A model generated the notes under the pieces. It ran no database searches. It was not told the DNA's origin and worked only from the letters and a program-made list of their open reading frames with translations. A program made the translations under genes and the position numbers. Shown piece by piece: positions 1 to 7,627 of a stretch of DNA of 64,000 nucleotides. The DNA comes from Aureispira sp. (GTDB lineage: Bacteria > Bacteroidota > Bacteroidia > Chitinophagales > Saprospiraceae). The stretch covers positions 1 to 64,000 of the forward strand of contig JAAEPD010000225.1 in the NCBI GenBank assembly GCA_024222455.1, in the 5' to 3' direction. Every line of letters begins with the position of its first letter. Positions within the stretch are counted from its first letter, which is position 1.

Positions 1-41
1 TATCTAAACTCAAAATGTAATTCTTCTGTGAGGTCTAGCAT
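1..41 (-). CDS. 5' end of an unidentified gene leaving the window
   Basis: An ATG on the minus strand at 39-41 opens a frame that stays open to the window edge and reads MLDLTEELHFEFR. Only 13 codons are visible. The pattern loosely recalls the start of short RF-1-domain peptidyl-tRNA hydrolases (ArfB type), which place a similar acidic stretch before the catalytic GGQ loop. That loop would lie outside the window, so the identity is a guess. Confidence 0.3.
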   Translation of the reverse strand, partial: MLDLTEELHFEFR

Positions 42-216
42 AATTTGTATTACCTTTTAATCAATCAACAATTTAACCTATAAAAAGCTTATTTCAAACA
101 ACTTACTAACAAACCACTTAGAGTCACAAAATGTATTTAATCTATTTTGAGGGAAGAGTAAGATATTATTGCTCAAAAGAAAATCAACAAAAAGTTTTAA
201 AAATTTAAAACAAAAC

Positions 217-247
217 TTTGCTATTAAAACAAAATGTTGTATATTTG
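217..247 (+). promoter_or_regulatory. Bacteroidota-type promoter of the first glucosaminidase gene
   Basis: TTTG at 217-220 is followed after 19 bp by TATATTTG at 240-247, which matches the Bacteroidota -33 (TTTG) and -7 (TAnnTTTG) elements. The ATG at 272 lies 24 bp downstream. This is the best two-box promoter in the window. Confidence 0.65.
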
Positions 248-271
248 TAATCATAAAACAAAGGCATTTAT

Positions 272-1189
272 ATGGACAAGGAAAATAAATTAATCATTCT
301 AGGAGAGGTCAATAAAAATGAGTTACAACCCCTCGAAAAATCTTCTCAAGAGAAAGAGGAAGATAAAGAAATGGTCATTTACAAAGAGCCTAAACCTAAG
401 CACAAACGCTCTTTCAGTCATATTATGCAATCTTTTGCACATGCTATTCGTTGGTCTCAACTTAAGCGAAGTTTTAGCAAAGATAATTTGCTCCCTTTAT
501 TTCAAAAGCATTGGTACAAAGAAACAGTAGCTGTATTGTTATTAGTTATTTTGATGCGTCAAGATTGGGGCGGCAGTTCAAACAATAATGTTCAACATGC
601 TGATTTAACCTCTTATAATAGCTCTACTGTTACAACAGAAGCTCAACCTGCTGAAAATGTATCATTGGGCAATGAAAATCAAGTTCCGTTGAATATTCCA
701 GATGCTAACACACCTGAAAATGGTTCTATAACAGAGCTTGCTAATATGAGCGAATATGCTCAAACCAACTATATCAAACGATTTGCACAAGTAGCAAAGG
801 ATGAGATGCGTAAATATAAAATTCCTGCTTCTGTAGTTTTGGGATTGGCTATTCTTAATAGTGAATTTGGTACTAGCAATTTGGCTACGCAAGGCAATAA
901 TCATTTGAATATTGAATGTAACACAAATCCTTTAGCAGAAGGTATTTTGGGCAAGGGTACGCATAACAAAAAATGTTATACATATTACAATAATGCTTGG
1001 ACGAGTTTTCGAGCAAATAGTATATTTCTCACAACAGGAGATTTTAAGGAATTGGCATCTGTAGCAGTTGATGACTACACCACATGGGCTTCTGGCTTGG
1101 AAAAATTGGGATACAACAACTCAAACTTTTCAGCCACTGCCCTCATTGCCATCATCGAAAAACATGAATTGTATAGGTTGGATAAATAA
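272..1189 (+). CDS. Membrane-anchored glucosaminidase-fold protein with a shifted catalytic Glu
   Basis: 305 aa. A basic, charged N-terminal tail (1-83) precedes one membrane segment (about 84-96) and a low-complexity linker (97-160). The C-terminal GH73/FlgJ-type glucosaminidase domain (about 165-305) would then lie in the periplasm. It matches the two other copies in this window over the landmark NNHxxIxC and through to the final YxLDK. Where they carry the catalytic Glu in LLES, this protein has Asn196 (ILNS), with a Glu two residues later (Glu198). Two cysteines (216, 235) are kept, probably as a disulfide. It either has lost murein hydrolase activity or uses a moved acid. The start codon sits 24 bp after a good promoter. 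Confidence 0.75.
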   Translation: MDKENKLIILGEVNKNELQPLEKSSQEKEEDKEMVIYKEPKPKHKRSFSHIMQSFAHAIRWSQLKRSFSKDNLLPLFQKHWYKETVAVLLLVILMRQDWGGSSNNNVQHADLTSYNSSTVTTEAQPAENVSLGNENQVPLNIPDANTPENGSITELANMSEYAQTNYIKRFAQVAKDEMRKYKIPASVVLGLAILNSEFGTSNLATQGNNHLNIECNTNPLAEGILGKGTHNKKCYTYYNNAWTSFRANSIFLTTGDFKELASVAVDDYTTWASGLEKLGYNNSNFSATALIAIIEKHELYRLDK

Positions 1190-1255
1190 CCAATTAAAAA
1201 TATAGGGATTCATTCCCAAAAGAGGCTAAGTATAAGTCAAGTTGAGTCAATTTTT

Positions 1256-1290
1256 AAATAGTCAGTGTCACAAGGTCGCTGACTATTTTT
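1256..1290 (+). terminator. Terminator between convergent genes
   Basis: AAATAGTCAG (1256-1265) pairs with CTGACTATTT (1279-1288), extended inward by two pairs, and is followed by a T-run on the plus strand. It lies between the ends of the converging genes at 1189 and 1295. Confidence 0.7.
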
Positions 1291-1294
1291 CTGT

Positions 1295-1993
1295 TTAGGA
1301 AGATGCGTATTCCAAACACTTAGCTACCTTCTCTGCATCACAACCATTCAATCCTGCACCCCATACAGCATTCAACTCCAACACAAACCAACCAATTTCT
1401 GCATTATACCCAAAATCAACAACATAGGTAACTGGCAATACCGAAGAATAGCTATCTGCAAACTCTTGCACAAAATCGCTAGGCAACACACATTTTCGCC
1501 CCTCATAGATTGCCATTGTTTGCACCTCCCCATTTAGTACAAAAGCACGCATCTCTTTTTCGATTGCAACCACCTCCGAAACTAGAACCTCTGCGTCTTC
1601 GCTCAAACCATTTGTAGTCTCTTCCAACTCCCCTAGGGTATAAAACACTTTCCCTTGAAATAGCTTTGGAATAGCAGGCTTCACAAATTTAGGAAAAACC
1701 AATCCATCTGCTTGCCCTAAAAAGGATAAGCCTATCCACCTTTTAGTATAATGTTCATCAAATTTTGCTAATAACGCATCTTCTGGAGCTGTCAAATTAA
1801 GCTGCAACAGCTGAGCTAATACATTACAAAAAGTATCATTCCCATACACCCTAACATGATATTCATCAAGTTTGGGAGGCTCCCAAAAACGTCCTAATTT
1901 CAACACCTTTCCACCCAAAACTTCCCAAGCTTTAGCTACTGCAAAAGTCTCTTCATCCGTTTTCTCGGGTATTACTAAAATGAGTGGTTTCAT
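1295..1993 (-). CDS. ATP-grasp domain protein (R2K-like)
   Basis: 232 aa. It looks like a small ATP-grasp enzyme of the R2K clade: a preATP-grasp N-terminus (MKPLILVIPEKTD), a nucleotide-binding lysine region (FPKFVKP), the central VLVSEVVAIEKEMRAFV segment and a C-terminal metal/nucleotide motif VLELNAVWGAGLNG. Such enzymes ligate a carboxylate to an amine, and the substrate here is unknown. It is the last gene of a four-gene minus-strand operon. Its ATG overlaps the stop of the upstream gene by 4 bp, so the two are probably translationally coupled. Confidence 0.7.
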   Translation of the reverse strand: MKPLILVIPEKTDEETFAVAKAWEVLGGKVLKLGRFWEPPKLDEYHVRVYGNDTFCNVLAQLLQLNLTAPEDALLAKFDEHYTKRWIGLSFLGQADGLVFPKFVKPAIPKLFQGKVFYTLGELEETTNGLSEDAEVLVSEVVAIEKEMRAFVLNGEVQTMAIYEGRKCVLPSDFVQEFADSYSSVLPVTYVVDFGYNAEIGWFVLELNAVWGAGLNGCDAEKVAKCLEYASS

Positions 1994-2481
1994 AACTGTG
2001 TGAATAGGTTTTTATCACAAAAATCTGTAAAATTATTAAGCTCCTGGTTGTTCGATTTCATATTCCACTTCACAATATAAGGTGGGGATTTCTCAATATG
2101 TAGTATTTTGCGTATTCCATCCAAATAAATTGGCTCAATTTGCCATTCATGCTTAGTTCCAATTGCCTTGAGTAGTATTTTAAGCTCTTTAGTTGAGTTC
2201 TCTGACAATTCAATATTATGCTCTGAAACAGTTGGCTCTTGATTTATAACTCCAAGCTCAGCATATTGTTTGATGATAGGTGTTTTATACCAATCAAAAA
2301 TTGATACTATTATATTCCCATTAGGTTTTTCTAAAAAAAAGCTATACCAATTATTGGGATCAAAATGTGGTTCTACAATATACCAAGCTAACAATCGAAC
2401 GCATTTTATACACTTGACACGTGCTTTACAATACACCACAACAAACTTCCTGTAGTCCTCAAAATTATCATACATTCTCAT
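1990..2481 (-). CDS. Hypothetical protein in the ATP-grasp operon
   Basis: 163 aa. I do not recognise a family. The N-terminus has several cysteines (CKARVKCIKCVRLL), and the rest reads as a soluble alpha/beta protein. It overlaps the hydrolase gene upstream by 14 bp and the ATP-grasp gene downstream by 4 bp, which supports it being real and co-expressed. Translation may begin at either of two ATGs two codons apart. It may be a partner or a substrate for the ATP-grasp enzyme, but nothing in the sequence proves this. Confidence 0.6.
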   Translation of the reverse strand: MRMYDNFEDYRKFVVVYCKARVKCIKCVRLLAWYIVEPHFDPNNWYSFFLEKPNGNIIVSIFDWYKTPIIKQYAELGVINQEPTVSEHNIELSENSTKELKILLKAIGTKHEWQIEPIYLDGIRKILHIEKSPPYIVKWNMKSNNQELNNFTDFCDKNLFTQL

Positions 2482-3394
2482 TCAAAAAAGTATTAATCAA
2501 TGGCAATATTTCTTCTCGTTTCACTTGTATCAAATCATGATCATTGTCAAACTCATAATATTCATGTGTTCCCATTACCGTCCTTGCCGTTTGGATAGTT
2601 TTGAAAGGAATGAGGTGGTCTACTTTCCCAGCGAAAAGCTGCATAGGCTTTTTTAACTGTTTCAGTTGTTTGTAATAGTCTAAAAAATCTAAAGATTGAT
2701 GCTCTTTAAAACTACTTAAAATCATGTATTCGGTCCCTCTTACTGCATATTGCTGCTGAATGCGTTTGGCTAATTCAGCATGATTAGGGTTGGTAACAAA
2801 TACCCCTGTTGAGTGTTTAATAATTTTATCTACTAGTACTACTCTAAAAAGCCAAGATCCAAATAAAGGTAACCTAAACAGCTTCAACGCAGCCATTGAA
2901 GGATCTTTCACCAAAGGAGCTATAAGTGTTAGTGTTTTCACTCTGTTGGGGTTTTGAGCAGTAAATACCGTAGATATAGCTCCTCCTAGAGAATACCCCA
3001 TTAGTCTTATAGGTCGGTTGGGCACCAAAGTATCTATCAACTCCAATAATTGACGTTGATAAAGCTCCTTTGTTGGCACAAAATCTACTCGATCCGAAAA
3101 GCCTCGCCCATAGTGCTCGTAAGTAATCACATAAAACCCCTTATTGGCGAACCACTCAGCCAATCCATCAAAAGAAACACTAGGAATCAAAGCTCCATGC
3201 ACCATAACCAGCACAGGATCATTGGAGTTTCCATAAGTCCAGTAGGCCGTTTGACCATCGGATAAGGCAATAGACAAAACTTTTTCTTGCGCTCTTAATT
3301 CTGAAGCCTCTATGACTTCTTTATTTTTCAGTATGAATATTCCTATCAATAGAAGGAAAAAAGCCCCTATACATCCTAACATTATCATCATCAA
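2468..3394 (-). CDS. Membrane-anchored alpha/beta hydrolase
   Basis: 308 aa. One N-terminal membrane segment (about 3-22) is followed by an alpha/beta-hydrolase fold. The oxyanion-hole motif is VMVHGALIP, the nucleophile elbow GYSLGG places Ser135, and the acid and base lie in FAGKVDHLIPF and FDNDHDLIQ. This is the layout of esterases or lipases that act at the membrane, and the substrate is unknown. The gene overlaps the DUF2306 gene upstream by 4 bp (ATGA) and the next gene by 14 bp, so all four genes form one tight transcription and translation unit. Confidence 0.8.
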   Translation of the reverse strand: MMMIMLGCIGAFFLLLIGIFILKNKEVIEASELRAQEKVLSIALSDGQTAYWTYGNSNDPVLVMVHGALIPSVSFDGLAEWFANKGFYVITYEHYGRGFSDRVDFVPTKELYQRQLLELIDTLVPNRPIRLMGYSLGGAISTVFTAQNPNRVKTLTLIAPLVKDPSMAALKLFRLPLFGSWLFRVVLVDKIIKHSTGVFVTNPNHAELAKRIQQQYAVRGTEYMILSSFKEHQSLDFLDYYKQLKQLKKPMQLFAGKVDHLIPFKTIQTARTVMGTHEYYEFDNDHDLIQVKREEILPLINTFLNENV

Positions 3395-4107
3395 AATTCA
3401 ATATTTTTCTCCTTAGGTTTTCCTAGATAATAATTCAATAAACCTACCCAAATTAGAATCTCTGCAATCACTAAATTTCCAATCCAACTAATCCAAGCTA
3501 CTAAGATATAAAAATGAGGATAACACAACATAGAAAAAACCTCTGGCTCACAATAAATTCCATTGTTAGCTTTATACACAGAAACTCCATAAGTTCCCAA
3601 TCGGAGTGTAATAGCAGACATAGTCATGGCATAGCTACGCAATATATACTCTCCATGCTCTCTTAATTTCTTCTGTCGGATAGTCCTGTAGGCCATATAA
3701 GTTAGAAACCACCACCCTACTGCTTGCAATACAAATGCAAATTGGGCAGGAGGCCCCCCATTTCCGTAAAAAGCCATGACTAACCCTGAAGGTGCAGAAA
3801 CTACCAAAATCATAAATATATACAGCTTCCCCATATTTCGATGCCACTTGGGGTATTTAAACATCAAAGTTTTAGAGAATTGGGTCAACCCTGCAGCTAG
3901 AACAATTACACTACTCCCTATATGTATATAGAAGGCAATCATCCAATGTCGAAGGTCGATAACTAGTTGTTTAGACAACAAAAAATCGATATCAGTAGGA
4001 AAGGGAGGCACATAATAAGGTAGGGCAATAATTGCCATCTGATAAGCAGAAAAAAGAATCACTACCAACACTAGTATTTTAGCTATGTATCCTAAAAATC
4101 TATGCAT
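3391..4107 (-). CDS. DUF2306 integral membrane protein
   Basis: 238 aa with about six hydrophobic segments. The conserved core WHRNMGKLYIF followed by APSGLVMAFYGNGG and later LREHGEYILRSYAMT matches DUF2306. Members of this family are uncharacterised multi-pass proteins with intramembrane histidines. It is the first gene of the minus-strand operon ending at 1295. Its promoter should lie in the 4108-4250 region; CAAAGATTA at 4214-4222 is an imperfect minus-strand -7 candidate. Confidence 0.75.
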   Translation of the reverse strand: MHRFLGYIAKILVLVVILFSAYQMAIIALPYYVPPFPTDIDFLLSKQLVIDLRHWMIAFYIHIGSSVIVLAAGLTQFSKTLMFKYPKWHRNMGKLYIFMILVVSAPSGLVMAFYGNGGPPAQFAFVLQAVGWWFLTYMAYRTIRQKKLREHGEYILRSYAMTMSAITLRLGTYGVSVYKANNGIYCEPEVFSMLCYPHFYILVAWISWIGNLVIAEILIWVGLLNYYLGKPKEKNIEF

Positions 4108-4200
4108 CCTACAATATATTTTATCTAATTTATGTATTTATAATGATAAATATCACCTATTAGGTTGACTTCTGTCATATAATCAAACGTTTGCTTGTCT

Positions 4201-4208
4201 TATGTTTG
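4201..4208 (+). promoter_or_regulatory. -7 box for the candidate RNA upstream of ribD
   Basis: TATGTTTG matches TAnnTTTG exactly. No good -33 box is present at the usual 19-21 bp. It would start a transcript near 4215 that enters the structured region described next. Confidence 0.35.
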
Positions 4209-4214
4209 TAATGC

Positions 4215-4440
4215 AAAGATTAGACAAGGTCATCAATCATATAGTAAAAGACTAAATTAGACCTTATAATCACCAACTATTATGAATTGCTAATTTAAGC
4301 ATAGTTCCCTAATAAAGGGAATAGTTGGAACTGAAACGATAAAATAGTTATAGAATAAATATTCTATACTCAAGATTAATAGCTGTCCGTTCTCTAATTC
4401 TCAGAGCAGGTGTCCACATGGGGTGCTTGCTCTTTTGTTT
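4215..4440 (+). ncRNA. Candidate structured RNA upstream of ribD
   Basis: Several nested helices can be drawn on the plus strand. AAGGTC (4226-4231) pairs with GACCTT (4260-4265). CCAACTAT (4273-4280) pairs perfectly with ATAGTTGG (4321-4328) and encloses two hairpins: TGCT/AGCA at 4288-4301 and TCCCT/AGGGA at 4306-4320. Together these make a three-way junction. ATAGAAT/ATTCTAT forms a hairpin at 4350-4367. The last element is a 13-bp stem ending in a T-run. No ORF fills the region. I see no match to an FMN or TPP riboswitch core, tmRNA or SRP RNA. It may be an independent sRNA or a leader of ribD. Confidence 0.45.
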
Positions 4441-4441
4441 T
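4403..4441 (+). terminator. Intrinsic terminator ending the candidate RNA
   Basis: Positions 4403-4415 pair with 4421-4433 over 13 bp (four G-T wobbles) around a five-base loop. TTTGTTTTTG follows. No plus-strand gene ends upstream, so it must end a leader or an independent small transcript. Confidence 0.6.
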
Positions 4442-4522
4442 TGTCAGATCTAGTTATTCTAATAAGTTTTGTTTTGCTGGATTTAATACCTAACAATATG
4501 AAAGTTTTAAGCTAGCTCTTAG

Positions 4523-4530
4523 TATCTTTG
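4523..4530 (+). promoter_or_regulatory. -7 box of ribD
   Basis: TATCTTTG matches TAnnTTTG and lies 21 bp before the ATG at 4552. Its position argues against an upstream TTG start at 4528, which would fall inside the promoter. Confidence 0.55.
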
Positions 4531-4551
4531 CAGCACAAAATTGTGCTGTAC

Positions 4552-5586
4552 ATGAATCATGAAATCTATATGCAACGCTGCATCCAATTAGCTCAACGAG
4601 GATTGGGTTATGCAGCTCCAAACCCTCAAGTGGGTTCCGTTGTTGTTTATAATAATAAAATAATTGGAGAAGGTTACCACCAACGATATGGCGAAGGTCA
4701 TGCAGAGGTAAATGCGATAGCTAGCGTAGAAGACAAATCGCTACTTGAAAAATCAACTATCTATGTGACCTTAGAGCCTTGCTTTCACTATGGCAAAACA
4801 CCTCCTTGTGTTGAGCTTATCCTCAAACATCGTATTCCTCATGTGGTTATTGCATCTACTGATCCTTACGAAAAAGTAGCTGGACAAAGTATTCAAAAAC
4901 TAAGAGCAGCAGGTGTAAAAGTAGAAGAAGGTATACTCAAAGAAGAGGCAGTATGGCTCAATCGACGTTTTTTCACAACTATCCAGAAAAAGCGACCTTA
5001 CATTATACTCAAATATGCTCAGTCTATAGATGGTTTTATAGGACAAGAGGGCAAAACACTACCTATTTCCAATGCATTGTGCAAACGACTGGTACATCAA
5101 TGGCGTAGCCAAGAAGCTTCTATAATGGTTGGCACTAATACTGCAGCAACAGACAACCCTCAACTCGATGTTCGACACTATTTTGGCAAAAATCCGCTTC
5201 GGTTAGTTATAGATAGAGACTTAAGGCTACCCAATGATCTTAAATTATTTGATCAGACTATTCCTACATGGGTGTTTACGGCTCAAGAGTCCAGCACTCA
5301 GAATACAGAGAACTTGCAATACATTCAAGTACCTTTTGGAGATCAATTGTTGCCCTCTATTTTAGAACACTTACAACAACAAAAAATCCAATCCTTATTT
5401 GTAGAAGGAGGAAAACAATTACTTCAGAGTTTTATAGACCAAGGCCTTTGGGATGAAGCTAGGGTGCTCATTGGCAACAAACATCTAAATAAAGGTGTAG
5501 AAGCACCTAAACTCAAAAATCATCATCTGCTAAAAGAAGAAAAAGTGGCTGATGATCGATACCGACTTTATACTAACAATGCCTAA
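4552..5586 (+). CDS. ribD: Riboflavin biosynthesis bifunctional deaminase/reductase
   Basis: 344 aa from the ATG at 4552. It deaminates the diaminohydroxyphosphoribosylaminopyrimidine intermediate and then reduces the ribosyl side chain, two steps of riboflavin synthesis. The N-terminal cytidine-deaminase fold carries the zinc motif H50-A-E52 and EPCxxxGKTPPC (Cys77, Cys86). The C-terminal half is the NADPH-dependent reductase (RPYIILKYAQSIDG onward, with FVEGG near the end). Length fits the family. The start was chosen because the -7 box lies at 4523-4530. A transporter gene follows after 21 bp. Confidence 0.93.
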   Translation: MNHEIYMQRCIQLAQRGLGYAAPNPQVGSVVVYNNKIIGEGYHQRYGEGHAEVNAIASVEDKSLLEKSTIYVTLEPCFHYGKTPPCVELILKHRIPHVVIASTDPYEKVAGQSIQKLRAAGVKVEEGILKEEAVWLNRRFFTTIQKKRPYIILKYAQSIDGFIGQEGKTLPISNALCKRLVHQWRSQEASIMVGTNTAATDNPQLDVRHYFGKNPLRLVIDRDLRLPNDLKLFDQTIPTWVFTAQESSTQNTENLQYIQVPFGDQLLPSILEHLQQQKIQSLFVEGGKQLLQSFIDQGLWDEARVLIGNKHLNKGVEAPKLKNHHLLKEEKVADDRYRLYTNNA

Positions 5587-5607
5587 AGGGCATATTAAAA
5601 TACATAC

Positions 5608-6504
5608 ATGTTTTATCTCGTACTTAGTGCATTAAGTTCTATAGCCATTATTATGGCTTTTAAGTTTTTTGACAAATACCAAATTGACACTTTTCAAGCT
5701 ATTGTTATCAATTATTGGGTTTGTGTATTTACAGGTTCTATTGTTTTGGGGCAAATGCCTGTTTATGACGGAATATTTTCGTCTACTTGGATGTCTACCG
5801 CTTGGATATTAGGAACTACTTTTATTGCCGCTTTCTATTTTGTAGGATTGTCTGTGATCTACTTTGGGCTCGCAGTGACTTCAGTAGTTCAACGAATGTC
5901 TTTAGTTATTTCAGTTCCCTTTGCCATTGTTATGTTTTCGGAGCCTGCTACAGCCCTCAAAATAACAGGATTGATAGCAGCACTGTTGTCTGTTATATTT
6001 ATTAATATTCCATCTAAAAAAGATAAAAACAAACCTATCACTCCTAAGGAAGATGCAAAACCGTTGCCTAAAGGAATTATATTCTACCCTGTTTTAGCTT
6101 TTTTAGTTAGTGGTTTAGTAGAGTGTCTTTTGCAATATTCTCAACGTCGTTTAATTGGTGGAGATCCTTCAGAAGAAGCTATTTTTAGTATTTGGTTGTT
6201 TGGAGTGGCTGCATTCATAGGCTCTTTTGCAGCTTTAGGAATGATAATTTTTGGAAAAAGTAAGTTTGAACTAAAAAACTTGATTGGGGGTATTGGTTTA
6301 GGTATTCCTAACTATTTTTCTATCTATTTCTTGTTGCGTGCTTTCTCTTGGAAAGATGTTTCCATCATCCTGCCTATCAATAATCTATCTGTAGTAGGTG
6401 GTGCAGCCCTTATTGGTTTCTTTTTGTTTAGAGAGCGTCTGAGTAAACTCAATTGGTTAGGTGTATTGTTGGCTGCTTTAGCTATTATTTTAATTGCTTT
6501 TTAG
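5608..6504 (+). CDS. EamA/DMT-family transporter
   Basis: 298 aa with about ten hydrophobic segments in two five-helix halves, separated by a charged loop (residues about 132-155). This is the DMT/EamA plan of small-metabolite exporters. The C-terminal half keeps the typical LPINNLSVVGGAALIGFFLFRE segment. It starts 21 bp after ribD and is probably cotranscribed. That position makes a flavin-related substrate possible, but the family is too broad to say more. Confidence 0.8.
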   Translation: MFYLVLSALSSIAIIMAFKFFDKYQIDTFQAIVINYWVCVFTGSIVLGQMPVYDGIFSSTWMSTAWILGTTFIAAFYFVGLSVIYFGLAVTSVVQRMSLVISVPFAIVMFSEPATALKITGLIAALLSVIFINIPSKKDKNKPITPKEDAKPLPKGIIFYPVLAFLVSGLVECLLQYSQRRLIGGDPSEEAIFSIWLFGVAAFIGSFAALGMIIFGKSKFELKNLIGGIGLGIPNYFSIYFLLRAFSWKDVSIILPINNLSVVGGAALIGFFLFRERLSKLNWLGVLLAALAIILIAF

Positions 6505-6528
6505 TTTAGAACTTTTTTATAGTTTTAC

Positions 6529-6536
6529 TATCTTTG
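6529..6536 (+). promoter_or_regulatory. -7 box of the LysM glucosaminidase gene
   Basis: TATCTTTG, 50 bp before the ATG at 6587. No clear -33 element was seen. Confidence 0.5.
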
Positions 6537-6586
6537 CATTTAGTAATTATTGTTTTAGCTTCTCCTGAATAAAAATTCAATCTACT

Positions 6587-7624
6587 ATGCTTCGTTATAG
6601 CTTTATCATCTGTTTATTTTGTTGTTTAGGTCAACTATCTGCTATTCCTTTTAGTGAAGATATGCCCTTGATTGATAATGAAAAAGCACAAATCTATATA
6701 GAAAAATATAAGCATATTGCTATTTACGAAATGGATAGAAGTGGAGTGCCTGCTAGTATCAAAATGGCTCAAGGTTTGCTAGAATCTGGTGCTGGAGAGA
6801 GCTCTTTAGCGACTAAGGCTAATAATCATTTTGGAATCAAGTGTGGTGGAGATGTTTGGACAGGAGACACTTACTATCTATGGGACGATGATGTGGTTAA
6901 ATCTTGCTTTAGAGTATATACTAATCCTGAAGAATCCTTTGTAGCACACACTGATTTTTTGCTTAATCCTAAGAAAGAATTCCGTTATGGATTCTTATTC
7001 AAACTCAAAAAAACAGACTATAAAGCATGGGCTAAAGGCTTACAATCGGCAGGGTATGCAACTGCCAAAACTTACTCTAAAAACCTGATTGCTCTAATAG
7101 AACGCTATGAGTTGTATAAATTGGATTTATTGACCAGCGAAACTATAGTAGTGAGTGATGAGGAGCTAGAAAAAGTATTCCCTTCAGTAGCTCCTAAACC
7201 TGTAATAGAAAAAGAAGATACCACTGCTGAGGTAGTTGTTGTTCCTGATCCATTTCGTCATACCACTGATAGTGTAACTATACAATTGACTAAAACTGTA
7301 TTTGCTATCAATGGATTGAAAGCTGTTTATGTACAACCTAAAGATGACCTGAAAGCTATTGCTACACGTTATAAATCTAAGGTAGGTAAATTGAAGCGTT
7401 TCAATGAATTGAAAAAACGAGAGATTCGAACAGGGCAATATATATTCTTAGATAAGAAGAAAAACAACTATACAGGCAATGTAAAAATACATATTGTACG
7501 CCAACACGAAGAGCTGTATGATATTGCTCAACAGTATGGTATTCGCCTCAAAAAGCTACAAAAACTTAATAAGGTTTATAAACAACGTCAGCCTGCTACA
7601 GGCACCAAAATATTCTTAAAGTAG
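6587..7624 (+). CDS. Secreted glucosaminidase with two LysM domains
   Basis: 345 aa. A signal peptide (1-19) is followed by a GH73-type endo-beta-N-acetylglucosaminidase domain (about 32-176) with catalytic Glu66 in GLLESGAGESSLA and the landmark NNHFGIKC. A linker leads to two C-terminal LysM-like modules (about 242-290 and 300-345) that bind glycan strands. It should cleave peptidoglycan in the periplasm, probably in growth or separation. It has its own promoter. The next gene starts 3 bp after its stop, so the two share a transcript. It is the best preserved of three paralogues here. Confidence 0.88.
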   Translation: MLRYSFIICLFCCLGQLSAIPFSEDMPLIDNEKAQIYIEKYKHIAIYEMDRSGVPASIKMAQGLLESGAGESSLATKANNHFGIKCGGDVWTGDTYYLWDDDVVKSCFRVYTNPEESFVAHTDFLLNPKKEFRYGFLFKLKKTDYKAWAKGLQSAGYATAKTYSKNLIALIERYELYKLDLLTSETIVVSDEELEKVFPSVAPKPVIEKEDTTAEVVVVPDPFRHTTDSVTIQLTKTVFAINGLKAVYVQPKDDLKAIATRYKSKVGKLKRFNELKKREIRTGQYIFLDKKKNNYTGNVKIHIVRQHEELYDIAQQYGIRLKKLQKLNKVYKQRQPATGTKIFLK

Positions 7625-7627
7625 TCT

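Noticed and set aside
1201-1220. Small GGGA/TCCC palindrome after the first gene
   Set aside because: Only four pairs; the stronger hairpin at 1256-1288 explains termination.
4108-4551. FMN riboswitch in front of ribD
   Set aside because: The conserved FMN core (AGGGGCAGGGTGAAATTCCC-type) is absent; the structures seen are different, so only an unassigned RNA is proposed.
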